Assembly (NCBI GenBank): GCA_963576725.1
Contig: OY755244.1
Location: forward strand, 34,568,446-34,632,445
Source: Azorinus chamasolen
Taxonomy: Eukaryota > Mollusca > Bivalvia > Cardiida > Solecurtidae
Reading direction: 5' to 3'
Length of the DNA stretch: 64,000 nt
The notes beneath the pieces are model-generated. The model worked only from the letters and a program-made list of their open reading frames with translations, made no database searches and had not been told where the DNA came from. This document shows positions 30,184 through 38,904 of the stretch, piece after piece (position 1 is the stretch's first letter; every line of letters begins with the position of its first letter). A program made the translations under genes and the position numbers.

Positions 30184-30600
30184 TAGGTATCTGCTTAATG
30201 CAGGGTGAAAGTCAGACAGAAAGCTTGAAAAAGCTTGCTGCATGACTTTCATCCTGCATTTAGCTGCCACCTGATTTAGAGGCCAATAATGATACTTGAT
30301 TTTGTGTTCAAACTTTCTGTGTTTGACTGTATATGCTTACTCTATCCCATAAACACCTTAAAGCTTTATTATGCCTTTGCAAACAGAGTAGACCCAGGTT
30401 AGACAATTCTAGTAGGTGCCGTCTAATTGGGGTCCAGTCTACTCTGTTTGCTTTTGAAATACGGTACTGTAGTTCCTAGTTTCTGCCATGGCCTAAATTT
30501 CATGTGTTCATATATCTTTATGAAAATCCAACTAATAAATATTCATGATTTCATTAATTATCTCTTTCTAAATGTTCATTAGGGAAAGTGTTAATGCATC
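30184..30600. mobile_element. H5-like hairpin followed by H2 MITE, inside element B
   Basis: 30190-30270 is a hairpin GCAGGGTGAAAGTCAGACAG ... CTGCATGACTTTCATCCTGC. 30338-30595 is an H2 copy with a decayed tip, ending GGGAAAGTGTTAA. Confidence 0.7.
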
Positions 30601-30629
30601 ATATGGCAGTGGTCATAAACGTAGGGTAT

Positions 30630-30993
30630 GAATAGGGGATTCATGAAAAAATCTTGACTGTTTCATAATGTCACCAGTAAAGATTTTTTTTATGAAGTTA
30701 GTTATAATAAAAAATCAGTGAATTATTCATAAAACATTTAATGATTTTTTTATGCATTTTTCTCAATGAAGGTCTTCATTAAAAATTCTTAATATATCTT
30801 TTGCATATATCATGAGGTTTTTAAGGATTTTGCAAATCTGTCATTACTTCATAATATCTTCATGAAGAGGATCTAATCATACTTCATGAAGTTTTCTTCA
30901 TGAAGTAGATTACATCATTGATGAAGAGTATTTCTTGAATAATTCTTTAAAGTTTAAAAAATTCATAATATTATGAATATTTTTTCGCTGGGG
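30630..30993. repeat. Right subterminal region and terminus of element B
   Basis: CTTCATGAAGAGG, CTTCATGAAGTTTTC and TTCATGAAGTAG sites are followed by ATATTATGAATATTTTTTCG, then CTGGGG. The outermost bases are the inverted match of 7593-7602 plus 26262 onward. Confidence 0.75.
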
Positions 30994-31185
30994 CATGGTG
31001 TCTTGATATCTAAATAATTACGATAATTATACATGGTATTCTGATAGGATAATTTTGATAACTCAGCATGGTATCCTGCTATTTTGGGACAATTTGATAC
31101 CCAGCATGCTATCCTGATGTTAAACACGGTATCGTGATATTAAAACATGGTATTGTGATATAAGGGTAAATTTTGTAATGGTTAA
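30994..31185. repeat. ~37-bp minisatellite, right part
   Basis: CATGGTGTCTTGATATC, CAGCATGGTATCCTGCTATT and CACGGTATCGTGATATTAAA are five more degenerate units of the array that ends at 7592. Confidence 0.85.
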
Positions 31186-31206
31186 CAAACATATTTTGAG
31201 CACTGT

Positions 31207-31703
31207 GGGTGTTAACCATTTACTCCATGAATATTCATTCGAGAAATAATGACATCATGCATATTGATTATAATAATTATTATAATTAATTGCCCATGAA
31301 TACTGGAATGTTTGTCCATGGCAGAAACTGTAGAATATCATACCGATATTTCATCATAAGCAAACAGAGCAGACCCTGATCAGACGGCTCCAATAGGAGC
31401 CGTCTGATCTTGGTCTACTCTGTTTGCAAAGGCACAGAAAGGCGTATTTGTGGAGTAAAGGGTTAACCATTTTCTTCATATGAACACTATTCACACCTTT
31501 GCAAACACAGAAGACCCAGATCAGATGGCCCCTTTAGAAGGATCTACTCTGTATTCTAATGAAATTATAATAAATCTGATTCTCCAGTGTCTACCAATAC
31601 CAAAACATCCTGTGTACATAATATGCCATTATAAAAATTCAGCTAATGAATATATTCCTGATGTCATTATTTCTTACATGAATATTCAACAGGGATAAGG
31701 TTA
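31207..31703. mobile_element. Two H2 MITEs in opposite orientation sharing one TTAA
   Basis: The first (31207-31466, minus sense) has a perfect hairpin with tip GGCTCCAATAGGAGCC. The second (31463-31703, plus sense) starts at the same TTAA and has a decayed right palindrome arm. Back-to-back sharing of a single TTAA suggests one inserted at the other's end. Confidence 0.8.
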
Positions 31704-32009
31704 ATGGAATGCCTTGTATATAACACCAGATTAAGCATTATGACATGGTCTGAATATATAACTAGGGTGCCAGACATTTACAACAGACAAGAGTAATTCG
31801 GGTCATTGGTCTTTTGAATTTCAATTGATGGAATTCTTCCTAAGCATGCCAGGCAAACTGTTTAATACTTATATTGTCATCTGTTGTCATCTGTATCAAA
31901 GTATTGTCAAACTAAGTATAGTAATCAAATTATTGTCAAACTATGTAAACTACATGAATAATTGGACTACCCATTGTAGATACCCAGGTGTAATTAACCT
32001 TTTCTTATA

Positions 32010-33164
32010 CAGTCGAGCTTGTCTTAATGACCAGCTGTATATACCGACTTGCTGTGTTAAACGACTGTACTTTTTGCTCCCCAACGAATTTACTATATAT
32101 TTGGGTTCAATATAACGACTAGCTGTCTTACCTGTTACCCGACCGTGTTTAGTACTCCGTAACGTTTATATCGGGGGAAATTCGGTTGTGTAAAATGACC
32201 ATGAGACGACCCTTCATGAAAATGTCAGTACATGTGTGTACACACCCTAATTACTCCAAAACAAAAGGATGGGGAAACACACATGTACAATGTTTTGATT
32301 GTCGCTCTCCCAGTGCCGCGTGTTTTTCACACTTCGTAAGGGCACCATATACGCTGGTACACATCAATAGAATTAATTGCAAGCGTGCATATTATTTAGC
32401 GCAGTTATTTCTAAAATAATGAGCTGATAAAGCCTGAATGACCTTTTCAAGAAATACTTCTGAGTGTTACGCGTAGTGACTTTATTTTTTTTTAAAAGGC
32501 AAACTTCTTTGGTAAACCGGAAGAAGACATTTTGTTTACATGCTCATCACATTTGTTTGTGTTAATCTTTTTTCTTCCCTTTCCTGGCCACCCTCGACTT
32601 ATCGAGTATTTTGCCAGGTTGTGGTCTGCACTTGTAAACCCCCTCCCACCCCTAATCCCATTTTATAAAAGTAAGTCAGATTTGCTCAGTCAGAAGAGAT
32701 TTAAATATCTCTAGTGACAGGGGTGTATTTGCTGTGCTTGGTGGTAGAGGTTCCAATCTTTTGTAGTTTGTACAAAAAATACCATTTCCTAGAATCTGTA
32801 GTGGATGTTCGCAATGTGTAACTGTGTGATTGGGCATATCTGGTATGTCGTGTGGGTTTATTAAGGTAACTGACTGGGTTGATATTAATATTTGTTGATT
32901 GTGGATTTAAATAAAGATCATTAAAGAATTTTTGCATTTCTGTTGCCTATCATAACAAATATAAATTTGAAGAAGAAAGTATATACATGTACCTCTTTAT
33001 TAGCCTTTTATTGAACATAATAAACTTAGATTTACTTGTACATTTATACACCATTACACGTTTATGAATGCAAGACCATAATGAGGCTGCGTTATATGAC
33101 CGGCTGTCTTATATGACCTTATTAGCTGCCTCCCATCGAAGGTCGTATAAGACCAGCTCGACTT
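32010..33164. mobile_element. TA-flanked non-autonomous element, CAGTCGAGC ends
   Basis: TA, then CAGTCGAGCTTGTCTTAATG at the left; the reverse complement of the right end reads (A)AGTCGAGCTGGTCTTATACG, followed by TA. Internally CAGCTGTATATACCGACTTG has inverted partners near 33100. It is 1,155 bp with no transposase, and Tc1/mariner- or pogo-type by its ends and TA duplication. Confidence 0.78.
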
Positions 33165-33165
33165 T

Positions 33166-33362
33166 AAGCACATTTTTGCCCTTTTGCAAACAGAGTAAAC
33201 CCATATCAGATGGCTCCTATAGGAGTTATGTAGTTTTGAAACCATTGTAATAGATAGAGCATTAAATTTTGCTCCTATGGGGCAAATGCTCTATTTATCA
33301 CATTGGTTTCAATAAGTGACTTAAAGAAGCATCAAAAAGTGTCAATATGCTGGAATGGGTTA
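33166..33362. mobile_element. Chimeric MITE: H2 start joined to H1 end
   Basis: GCAAACAGAGTAAACCCATA, then TCAGATGGCTCCTATAGGAG, is the left half of an H2 hairpin. Right after the tip the sequence becomes H1 (TTGAAACCATTGTAATAGAT ... GGTTTCAATAAGTGAC) and ends GGAATGGGTTAA. Confidence 0.75.
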
Positions 33363-33971
33363 AAAAGCATGTCCCCATGGACATAGCGCTTATATAGCCA
33401 TAGTGGAAAATTGAAATATTTTTAGGGCCCTGCATTTAATATTTAGACCATATGCTTAGTATCATCAGACGAAGACTGCAGTTATTGGGTTGAATCAGAT
33501 CACTATGTCTAGAGTTATCTGCCCTTGATTACAGGACTCTCTCTGACTGAGTCAGTTTTCTGGTCTTTTCTGAAATCAGTGGGCAGATTTCAGTATAATT
33601 TTGCAAGAATGATCTTTAAGTCTCTACCAAAATTGTTCAAACCAGTATGATTTGTTAAAAACACAACCAATGTGGGTGGGGCTAATATTCCTTATATGGC
33701 TATAGTTAAAATTTGAAAAAATAATCTCCTGAAACCACCAAGCAGATTTCAATATACAATATGATTAGACAGAAATGTTCTTCCTTACATGTTTGAACTA
33801 TTTTCAATCGCTAAAAACCATATCCACGAGGGACAAGGCTAATTTTTCTTATACAGCTATAGCAAAAAGTTTAATAAATCTTCTACTGAATCACTGATTG
33901 GATTTCAGTAAATTTTTGCAAGATTGGTACTTGGGTAACCTTCTATAAAATATGTGTAATTATTTTTATTT

Positions 33972-34191
33972 TTAACCCATTCTCTCATAGGCTATCTTTT
34001 AGACCCAGCCTTTTTGAAAAAATCTACAGAAATGGAGCATTAACTAGCAAAAAAATAAAATTTTAGAATTGTGTTGTTATGAAATCATTGTAATAAATAG
34101 AGCATTTGTTCCTGTGGAACAAATTAATGCTCTATCACAATGGTTTCAAAAAATGACTTTTTTACAGAGGCATCAAAAGGGAATGGGTTAA
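33972..34191 (+). mobile_element. Hairpin MITE H1 in the tandem array
   Basis: TTAACCCATTCTCTCATAGG to GAATGGGTTAA. The flanking array unit normally has TTAA at this position, so the TTAA pair is a target duplication. Confidence 0.82.
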
Positions 34192-34350
34192 TAACACGAC
34201 CACAAGGGGTTGGCAAATTTTCCTTAAATGGCTTTAGTAGAAATTAAATAATTTTTCTCCTGAAACCACTGGGCAGATTTCAGTATAATTTGGCAGGAAA
34301 TGATCTTTAGATGTCCTGCCACAATGACTTGTTCAACCCATTGTGATTCC

Positions 34351-34565
34351 TTAACCCTTACAGTGTGGGACACATTAGTCACCAATGTCCTTTGCAAACA
34401 GTGTAGCCCCAGATGAGAGGGCTCCTAGAGGAGCCCTCTCATCAGGTTCTGCGCTGTTTGTCATGTTGCACTTTTCTTTAGAAAAATCCATAAATATTCA
34501 CCGTAAGCTTGACCTGTTTGAATTTTGGAATAGTCCGTTTGAATATTCATTGTTGTAAGGGTTAA
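34351..34565 (+). mobile_element. Hairpin MITE H3, complete
   Basis: TTAACCCTTACAGTGTGGGA to TTGTAAGGGTTAA with a perfect tip GGGCTCCTAGAGGAGCCC. It is the best copy for defining H3 (215 bp, TTAA-flanked). Confidence 0.85.
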
Positions 34566-34850
34566 CCTGGTCGCTATGGGGCACAGCTAATTTCTTTATA
34601 TGGCAATAGAGGAAATAATATAACTCTTCTTCTGTGAAGATTTCAGTATAATTTGTCGGAAGTGTTGCTTTAATGACCGTCCACCAAAATTGCTCAAGTC
34701 ATTTTGATTCGTTAAAAAAACATGACAACCCACGTAGGGGCTAATTTTCCTTATTTGGCTGTGCTGAAAAAGTAGAAAATAAAGATTTACCTCTGAAATC
34801 ACTGGGCAAATTTCCTTGTAATTTTGCAAAAATGTTCTTTAGATGACCCA

Positions 34851-35099
34851 TTAACCCTTTCACTGTTTTGTATTTATGTAAGAAATAATAACAGCATGAA
34901 TATTTATTAGCTCAACTTTTACAATATAAACTTTTTAAGAGAATTTTTTCCTTTGATAAAAACTGTAGAATCAGATCTGTATCATGCCAAAAGAAAACAG
35001 AGCAGACCATGCATGACCAGATGACTCCAATAGGAGCCATCTGATCTTGGTTTACTCTGCAAATGCGTGAAAAGGTGTTTACATGAAAGAAAGGCTTAA
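34851..35099 (-). mobile_element. Hairpin MITE H2
   Basis: TTAACCCTTTCACTGTTTTG to GAAAGGCTTAA, tip GACTCCAATAGGAGCC. Confidence 0.78.
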
Positions 35100-35227
35100 A
35101 TGGCATCTAGTATAGTAAAAAAACAAATCTTCTCCACTGAAACCACAGAACAGATTTTATACAATTTTGCAGGAATATTGCTTAAAGTGACCTTTTACCA
35201 AAGTTTACAATCCATTGTGATTCATTG

Positions 35228-35415
35228 ATAAAAAGGAGCATTTACTCGACAAAAGGAAAATGTTAGAATTGTGTAGTATTGAAACCATTTTGAAATATAG
35301 AGCATTTGCTCCTGTGGAACAAATGCTCTATTTATCACAATGGTTTCAAAAAGTGACTTTTACAGAGGCTTATATAATTTATAGAAAGGTGTATTTATTG
35401 AGGAAAGGATTGAAT
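35228..35415 (+). mobile_element. Hairpin MITE H1, left end missing
   Basis: AAAAGGAGCATTTACTCGAC leads to the hairpin at 35280-35350 (tip GCTCCTGTGGAAC). The right end GAGGAAAGGATTGAA is mutated. Confidence 0.75.
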
Positions 35416-35429
35416 ATGATTTTCCAGTG

Positions 35430-35949
35430 GCACATTCCATATTGAATATTCATGTAAGAAATAATGATATCATGAATATTAATTAGATTATTTTTTATCA
35501 TAGCATATGAACACCGGACATCTCATGGCATATGAACACCGGACTTTTTGGCTTTTGAAGATACTGTGGAGTCAGAGATCTATATAAGACCATAAGCAAA
35601 CAGAGCAGACTCCTATAGGAGCTGTTTGATCTGGATCTGATCAGAGTCAACTCTGTTTGCAAAATGTGTGAAGAGGCATTTATATGAAGGAAAGGGTTAA
35701 CCCTTTCCCTGTTCTATGTTTATTTCAAATTACATTACCTACTGAATATTCATGGACAAATTAGTTATAGTGAAATATGGAAGGTTGAACATTGTAGCAA
35801 TTTTAGAAAGTGATTAGAAAAAGATCTATCAAATTCCATTAGCAAACATATCAGACCCTGATCAGATGGCTCCTATAGGAGCCGTCTGATCTGGGTCTAC
35901 TCTGTTTGCAAAATGCGTGAAGAGGCATTTATATGAAGGAAAGGGTTAA
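35430..35949 (-). mobile_element. Two tandem H2 MITEs sharing one TTAA
   Basis: The first ends GGAAAGGGTTAA at 35700, where the second begins (TTAACCCTTTCCCTGTTCTA) and runs to 35949. The second belongs to a subfamily with a TTCTATGTTTATTTCAAATT left arm that recurs at 53537-53786. Confidence 0.78.
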
Positions 35950-36218
35950 ACAACATCAGTATTTCTAAACTTTGTGATTACCATGCAGTCAATTTTGATA
36001 CAGAATGAACAGCATGCAGAGTAATTCAATAATCCTTTGATAAATGCAGGAAACTTGTGTCTGGCATTTGTTAACAGTGTAGACTCTGATTAGAGGGCTC
36101 CTAAGTAGAGCTCTCCGATTAGCTCTATTTGTTTTTCAAAATCTTCTTGCAAATTATACTGAATGGACTCTGTCAATGGAAGTTTGGGGACCATAGGGTT
36201 CTATCTGACACATTGTTT

Positions 36219-36448
36219 TTAACCCATTCCCTCATAGGATATTTTTAGATCCAATCACTTTGAATAAATCTATCCAAAAGGAGCATTGACTAGAGAAAAG
36301 GAAAATTTTAGAATTGTGTAGTTTGAAACCAGTGTGATAAATAGAGCGTTTGCTCCCATAGGAGCAAATGCTCTATTTATCACAATGGTTTCAACAGATG
36401 ACTTCTAGCGAGGCGTAGAAAGGCGTATTAATGGTGGAAAAGGGTTAA
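36219..36448 (+). mobile_element. Hairpin MITE H1, complete
   Basis: TTAACCCATTCCCTCATAGG to GGAAAAGGGTTAA with a nearly perfect hairpin. A degraded H3 piece precedes it at 36060-36190. Confidence 0.85.
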
Positions 36449-36469
36449 AAATACAAGAAAACATGTACC

Positions 36470-36705
36470 TTAGCTTTTTACTCCTTGAATATTCATATAA
36501 CAAATAATGACATCATGAATATAAATTAGATTAATTGTTGCAATAGCACATGGACAGCACAGGCATTTTGACCATGGCAGAAACTGTATAATCACATCAA
36601 TATCACAAGCAAACAGAACAGACCCTGATCAGATGGCTCATATAGGAGCCATCTTATCTGGGTCAGCTCTGTTTACAAACGCATATATCTATGGAGTAAA
36701 GGTAT
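36470..36705 (-). mobile_element. Hairpin MITE H2
   Basis: TTTACTCCTTGAATATTCAT to CTATGGAGTAAAGG with hairpin tip GGCTCATATAGGAGCC. Confidence 0.75.
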
Positions 36706-36755
36706 ATAAGAACTAATTTTTAGACTACTTTACTTTGAATTTTAAAACTTCATGA

Positions 36756-36877
36756 TTAACCCATTATCTCATAGGCTATATTCACTTTGAATAAATCTAC
36801 CGAAAAGGAGCATTAACTAGAGAAAAGGATTTTTATGCCCCCATAGACGATAGTCGGGGGGCATATTGTTTTTGCCC

Positions 36878-36916
<39 letters not shown>

Positions 36917-37413
36917 TTGTCTGTTTGTTTGTCAGCAACTTTAACATTGGTCATAACTTTTGAGCCAGTATAGATAGAGACTTGATATTTGGCATACATA
37001 TGTATCTCATGAAGCCGCACATTTTGAGGGGTGACGTGTCAAGGTCAAGGTCATCCTTCAAGGTCAGAGGTCAAATATATGGGTCAAATCGCCGACTTTA
37101 ACATTGGCCATAACTTTTGGACCAGTAGAGATAGAGACTTGATATTTGGCATGCTTGTGTATCTCATGAGGCTGCACATTTTGAGGGGTGACATGTCAAG
37201 GTCAAGGTCAGAGGTCAAGGTCAGAGGTCAAATATATGAGGGGGCATAGTGTTTCACAAACACATCTTGTTTTTTAGAATTTTGTAGTTTGAAACCATTG
37301 TGATAAATAGAGCATTTGCTCCTATAGGAGCAAATGCTCTATTTATCACAATGGTTTCAACAGGTGATTTTTACAGAGGCGTACAAAGGCGTATTTATGG
37401 AGGAAAGGGTTAA
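36756..37413 (+). mobile_element. Hairpin MITE H1 interrupted by an ATGCCCCC element
   Basis: TTAACCCATTATCTCATAGG starts the H1 copy. After AGAGAAAAGGA it is broken at 36830 and resumes at 37275 (AGAATTTTGTAGTTTGAAAC) through a perfect hairpin to GGAAAGGGTTAA. Confidence 0.85.
36830..37274 (+). mobile_element. ATGCCCCC-ended repeat element
   Basis: TTTTTATGCCCCCATAGACG, a (GTCT)n microsatellite at 36880-36932, then two copies of the roughly 165-bp unit with TCAAGGTCAAGGTCATCC, ending GGGGGCATAGTGTTTCACAA and ACACATCTTGTTTTTT. It matches 10703-11140 over its whole length. Confidence 0.85.
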
Positions 37414-37634
37414 TAGACATTAGTATGTTTTATGGCAGCTAATTTTAAAATGCTTACAACTAGTGATGTGCCACTTAATCACAGTACTCCGCGATCACGT
37501 CTTAAAGGTTCCGACATGATGATCGATGAAAGACAGGCAATTGTCGATGATTTCTACATAACCTTATGGAGACCATACAATTTAACAAACAGTAAAAGCC
37601 AGACAATGCAGATTGAGGTTTTGCACAGTGCTGA

Positions 37635-37815
37635 TTAACACATTACCTCATAGGCTATTTTTAGAACCCTCCTCTTTGAATAAATCTACAGAAAAGGAAC
37701 ATTTACTAGAGAAAAGGAACTTTTTAGAATTGTGTAGTGTGGAAACTATTGGGATAAATACATGTAGAGCATTAAATTTGCTCCTATGGAGCAAATGCTC
37801 TATTTATCACAACTG
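37635..37815 (+). mobile_element. Truncated hairpin MITE H1
   Basis: TTAACACATTACCTCATAGG through the hairpin. The copy ends at ATTTATCACAACTG and continues into a repeat (AACTTTAACATTGCTTATAA) of the 50150-type array. Confidence 0.78.
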
Positions 37816-38032
37816 TTCGGCATTCCGTCATTAACAAAACTTTAACATTGCTTATAACTTATGAATTACTTAAGCTAGACCATTGGTATTCATATAGCTT
37901 TGGTGAAGACATTTCACTTGATACAAGGATATTGATCGATGATCAATCGTGAACCTGTGACGATGATCGTGTAAAATATCTGATTCCCACACTATTTACA
38001 ACCAAACACACTGATATGGTCATGATTTATAA

Positions 38033-38281
38033 TAACCCTTTCCCTCATATAAATGCCTTTTCACGCATCTGCAAACAGAGTAGACCCAGATCACATGGCT
38101 CCTGTCAGAGCCATCTGATCAGGGTCTACTCTGTTTACTTTTGACATGATATAGATCTGACTCTACAGTTTTGTCAAAGCAAAATCTTCCATTGAAAATG
38201 TTAAACATTATAAAAATTGAGCTAATAAAAAAAATTAATGTCAGTATTTCTTACATGAATACTGGACAAGGAAAGGGTTAA
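38033..38281 (+). mobile_element. Hairpin MITE H2, complete
   Basis: TAACCCTTTCCCTCATATAA to GGAAAGGGTTAA with tip GGCTCCTGTCAGAGCC. Confidence 0.8.
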
Positions 38282-38904
38282 TGACCTTATAATGAACCAC
38301 ATTGTACTGTCAGTACAAGCTGTTGACCAGTTTGTGATACTCTTTTATACATTTCAGGGTAAAAATTGCTAGAAGAATAATTATTTGTTGAGAATTGAAC
38401 CAGATCTCAATATTGTCAGACAATAATTCAATCAAAGTATGACAATGTATTATTGTAGGGGCATGTTTTACATTTTTCCCGTCAGTTTGTCTATAGAAAA
38501 TATGAAATGTAGATAGAGTCTGCAAATAAAATACCGATTTATAAATGTGTGTCGGTAACTTATTTTCGCAAATGTCAGAATTGAATGTCTGTAGGATGTA
38601 ATTCTACATTTGCACCTTCTAAAGAAAAATATTGAAAAAGTATGATCTGCAAGGCAAACAAAATATTGAAAATGTGAGCTGCAAGGAAATATATTGAAAC
38701 ATTGTGAGCTTCAAGGAAATATATTGAAAAAAAAGTGGGAGCTGCAAGGAAGGTTCAAGTAAATCCCTGTTGGTGATACCCCTTCATATGATTGAAATGG
38801 TTTGAAAGTCAATATTATTTGCAAAATATTAAGATTCGTCTAATCTTTTACCATGGTGCATTCAGTATCTGTACTGAAAGTAAAGCAGTTGTACATCTTT
38901 TTAC
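38282..38904. other. Unassigned stretch with short direct repeats
   Basis: No gene. Around 38625-38750 there are four copies of a unit near AAATATATTGAAAMATTGTGAGCTGCAAGG. Confidence 0.5.

Larger units (their letters stand above)
7593..30993. mobile_element. Element B: outer TTCATGAA-type DNA transposon (with A nested inside)
   Basis: The left end CCCCTGCTAA (7593-7602) continues, after removing element A, as AAATGTTCAGTCATTC from 26262. The right end, read inward from 30993 on the minus strand, is CCCCAGCGAAAAAATATTCA, so the inverted termini share CCCCWGCKAAAA. Both subterminal regions are rich in CTTCATGAAG-like palindromes (26270-26820 and 30630-30960). The flanking minisatellite reads through if the element and one copy of CA are removed, suggesting a 2-bp duplication (7591-7592, 30994-30995). 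B's own DNA is about 4.7 kb, with no transposase recognised, so it is probably a deleted, non-autonomous relative of A. The alternative is one composite insertion with a duplicated right end. Confidence 0.7.
33395..35230. repeat. Degenerate tandem array (~175-bp units) hosting three MITEs
   Basis: Units contain GATTTCAGTATAATTTTGCA, CCAAAATTGTTCAAACC and GATTTGTTAAAAACAC-type blocks, repeated from 33560 on, and resemble the interior of AGCTCACC elements. The start (GGGCCCTGCATTTAATATTT) matches 60236-60470. H1, H3 and H2 copies interrupt it at TTAA sites, and the repeat text resumes across each. Confidence 0.75.

Noticed and set aside
7593..30993. A virus-like or Maverick-type element, given its size
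   Set aside because: No polymerase, ATPase, protease or capsid-like reading frame is present; the only complete enzyme is a Tnp2-type transposase.
33972..37413. CRISPR-like array, because near-identical palindromes recur
   Set aside because: The copies are spaced irregularly by hundreds of bases, lie in both orientations and have TTAA-ended arms. They are MITEs in an animal genome.
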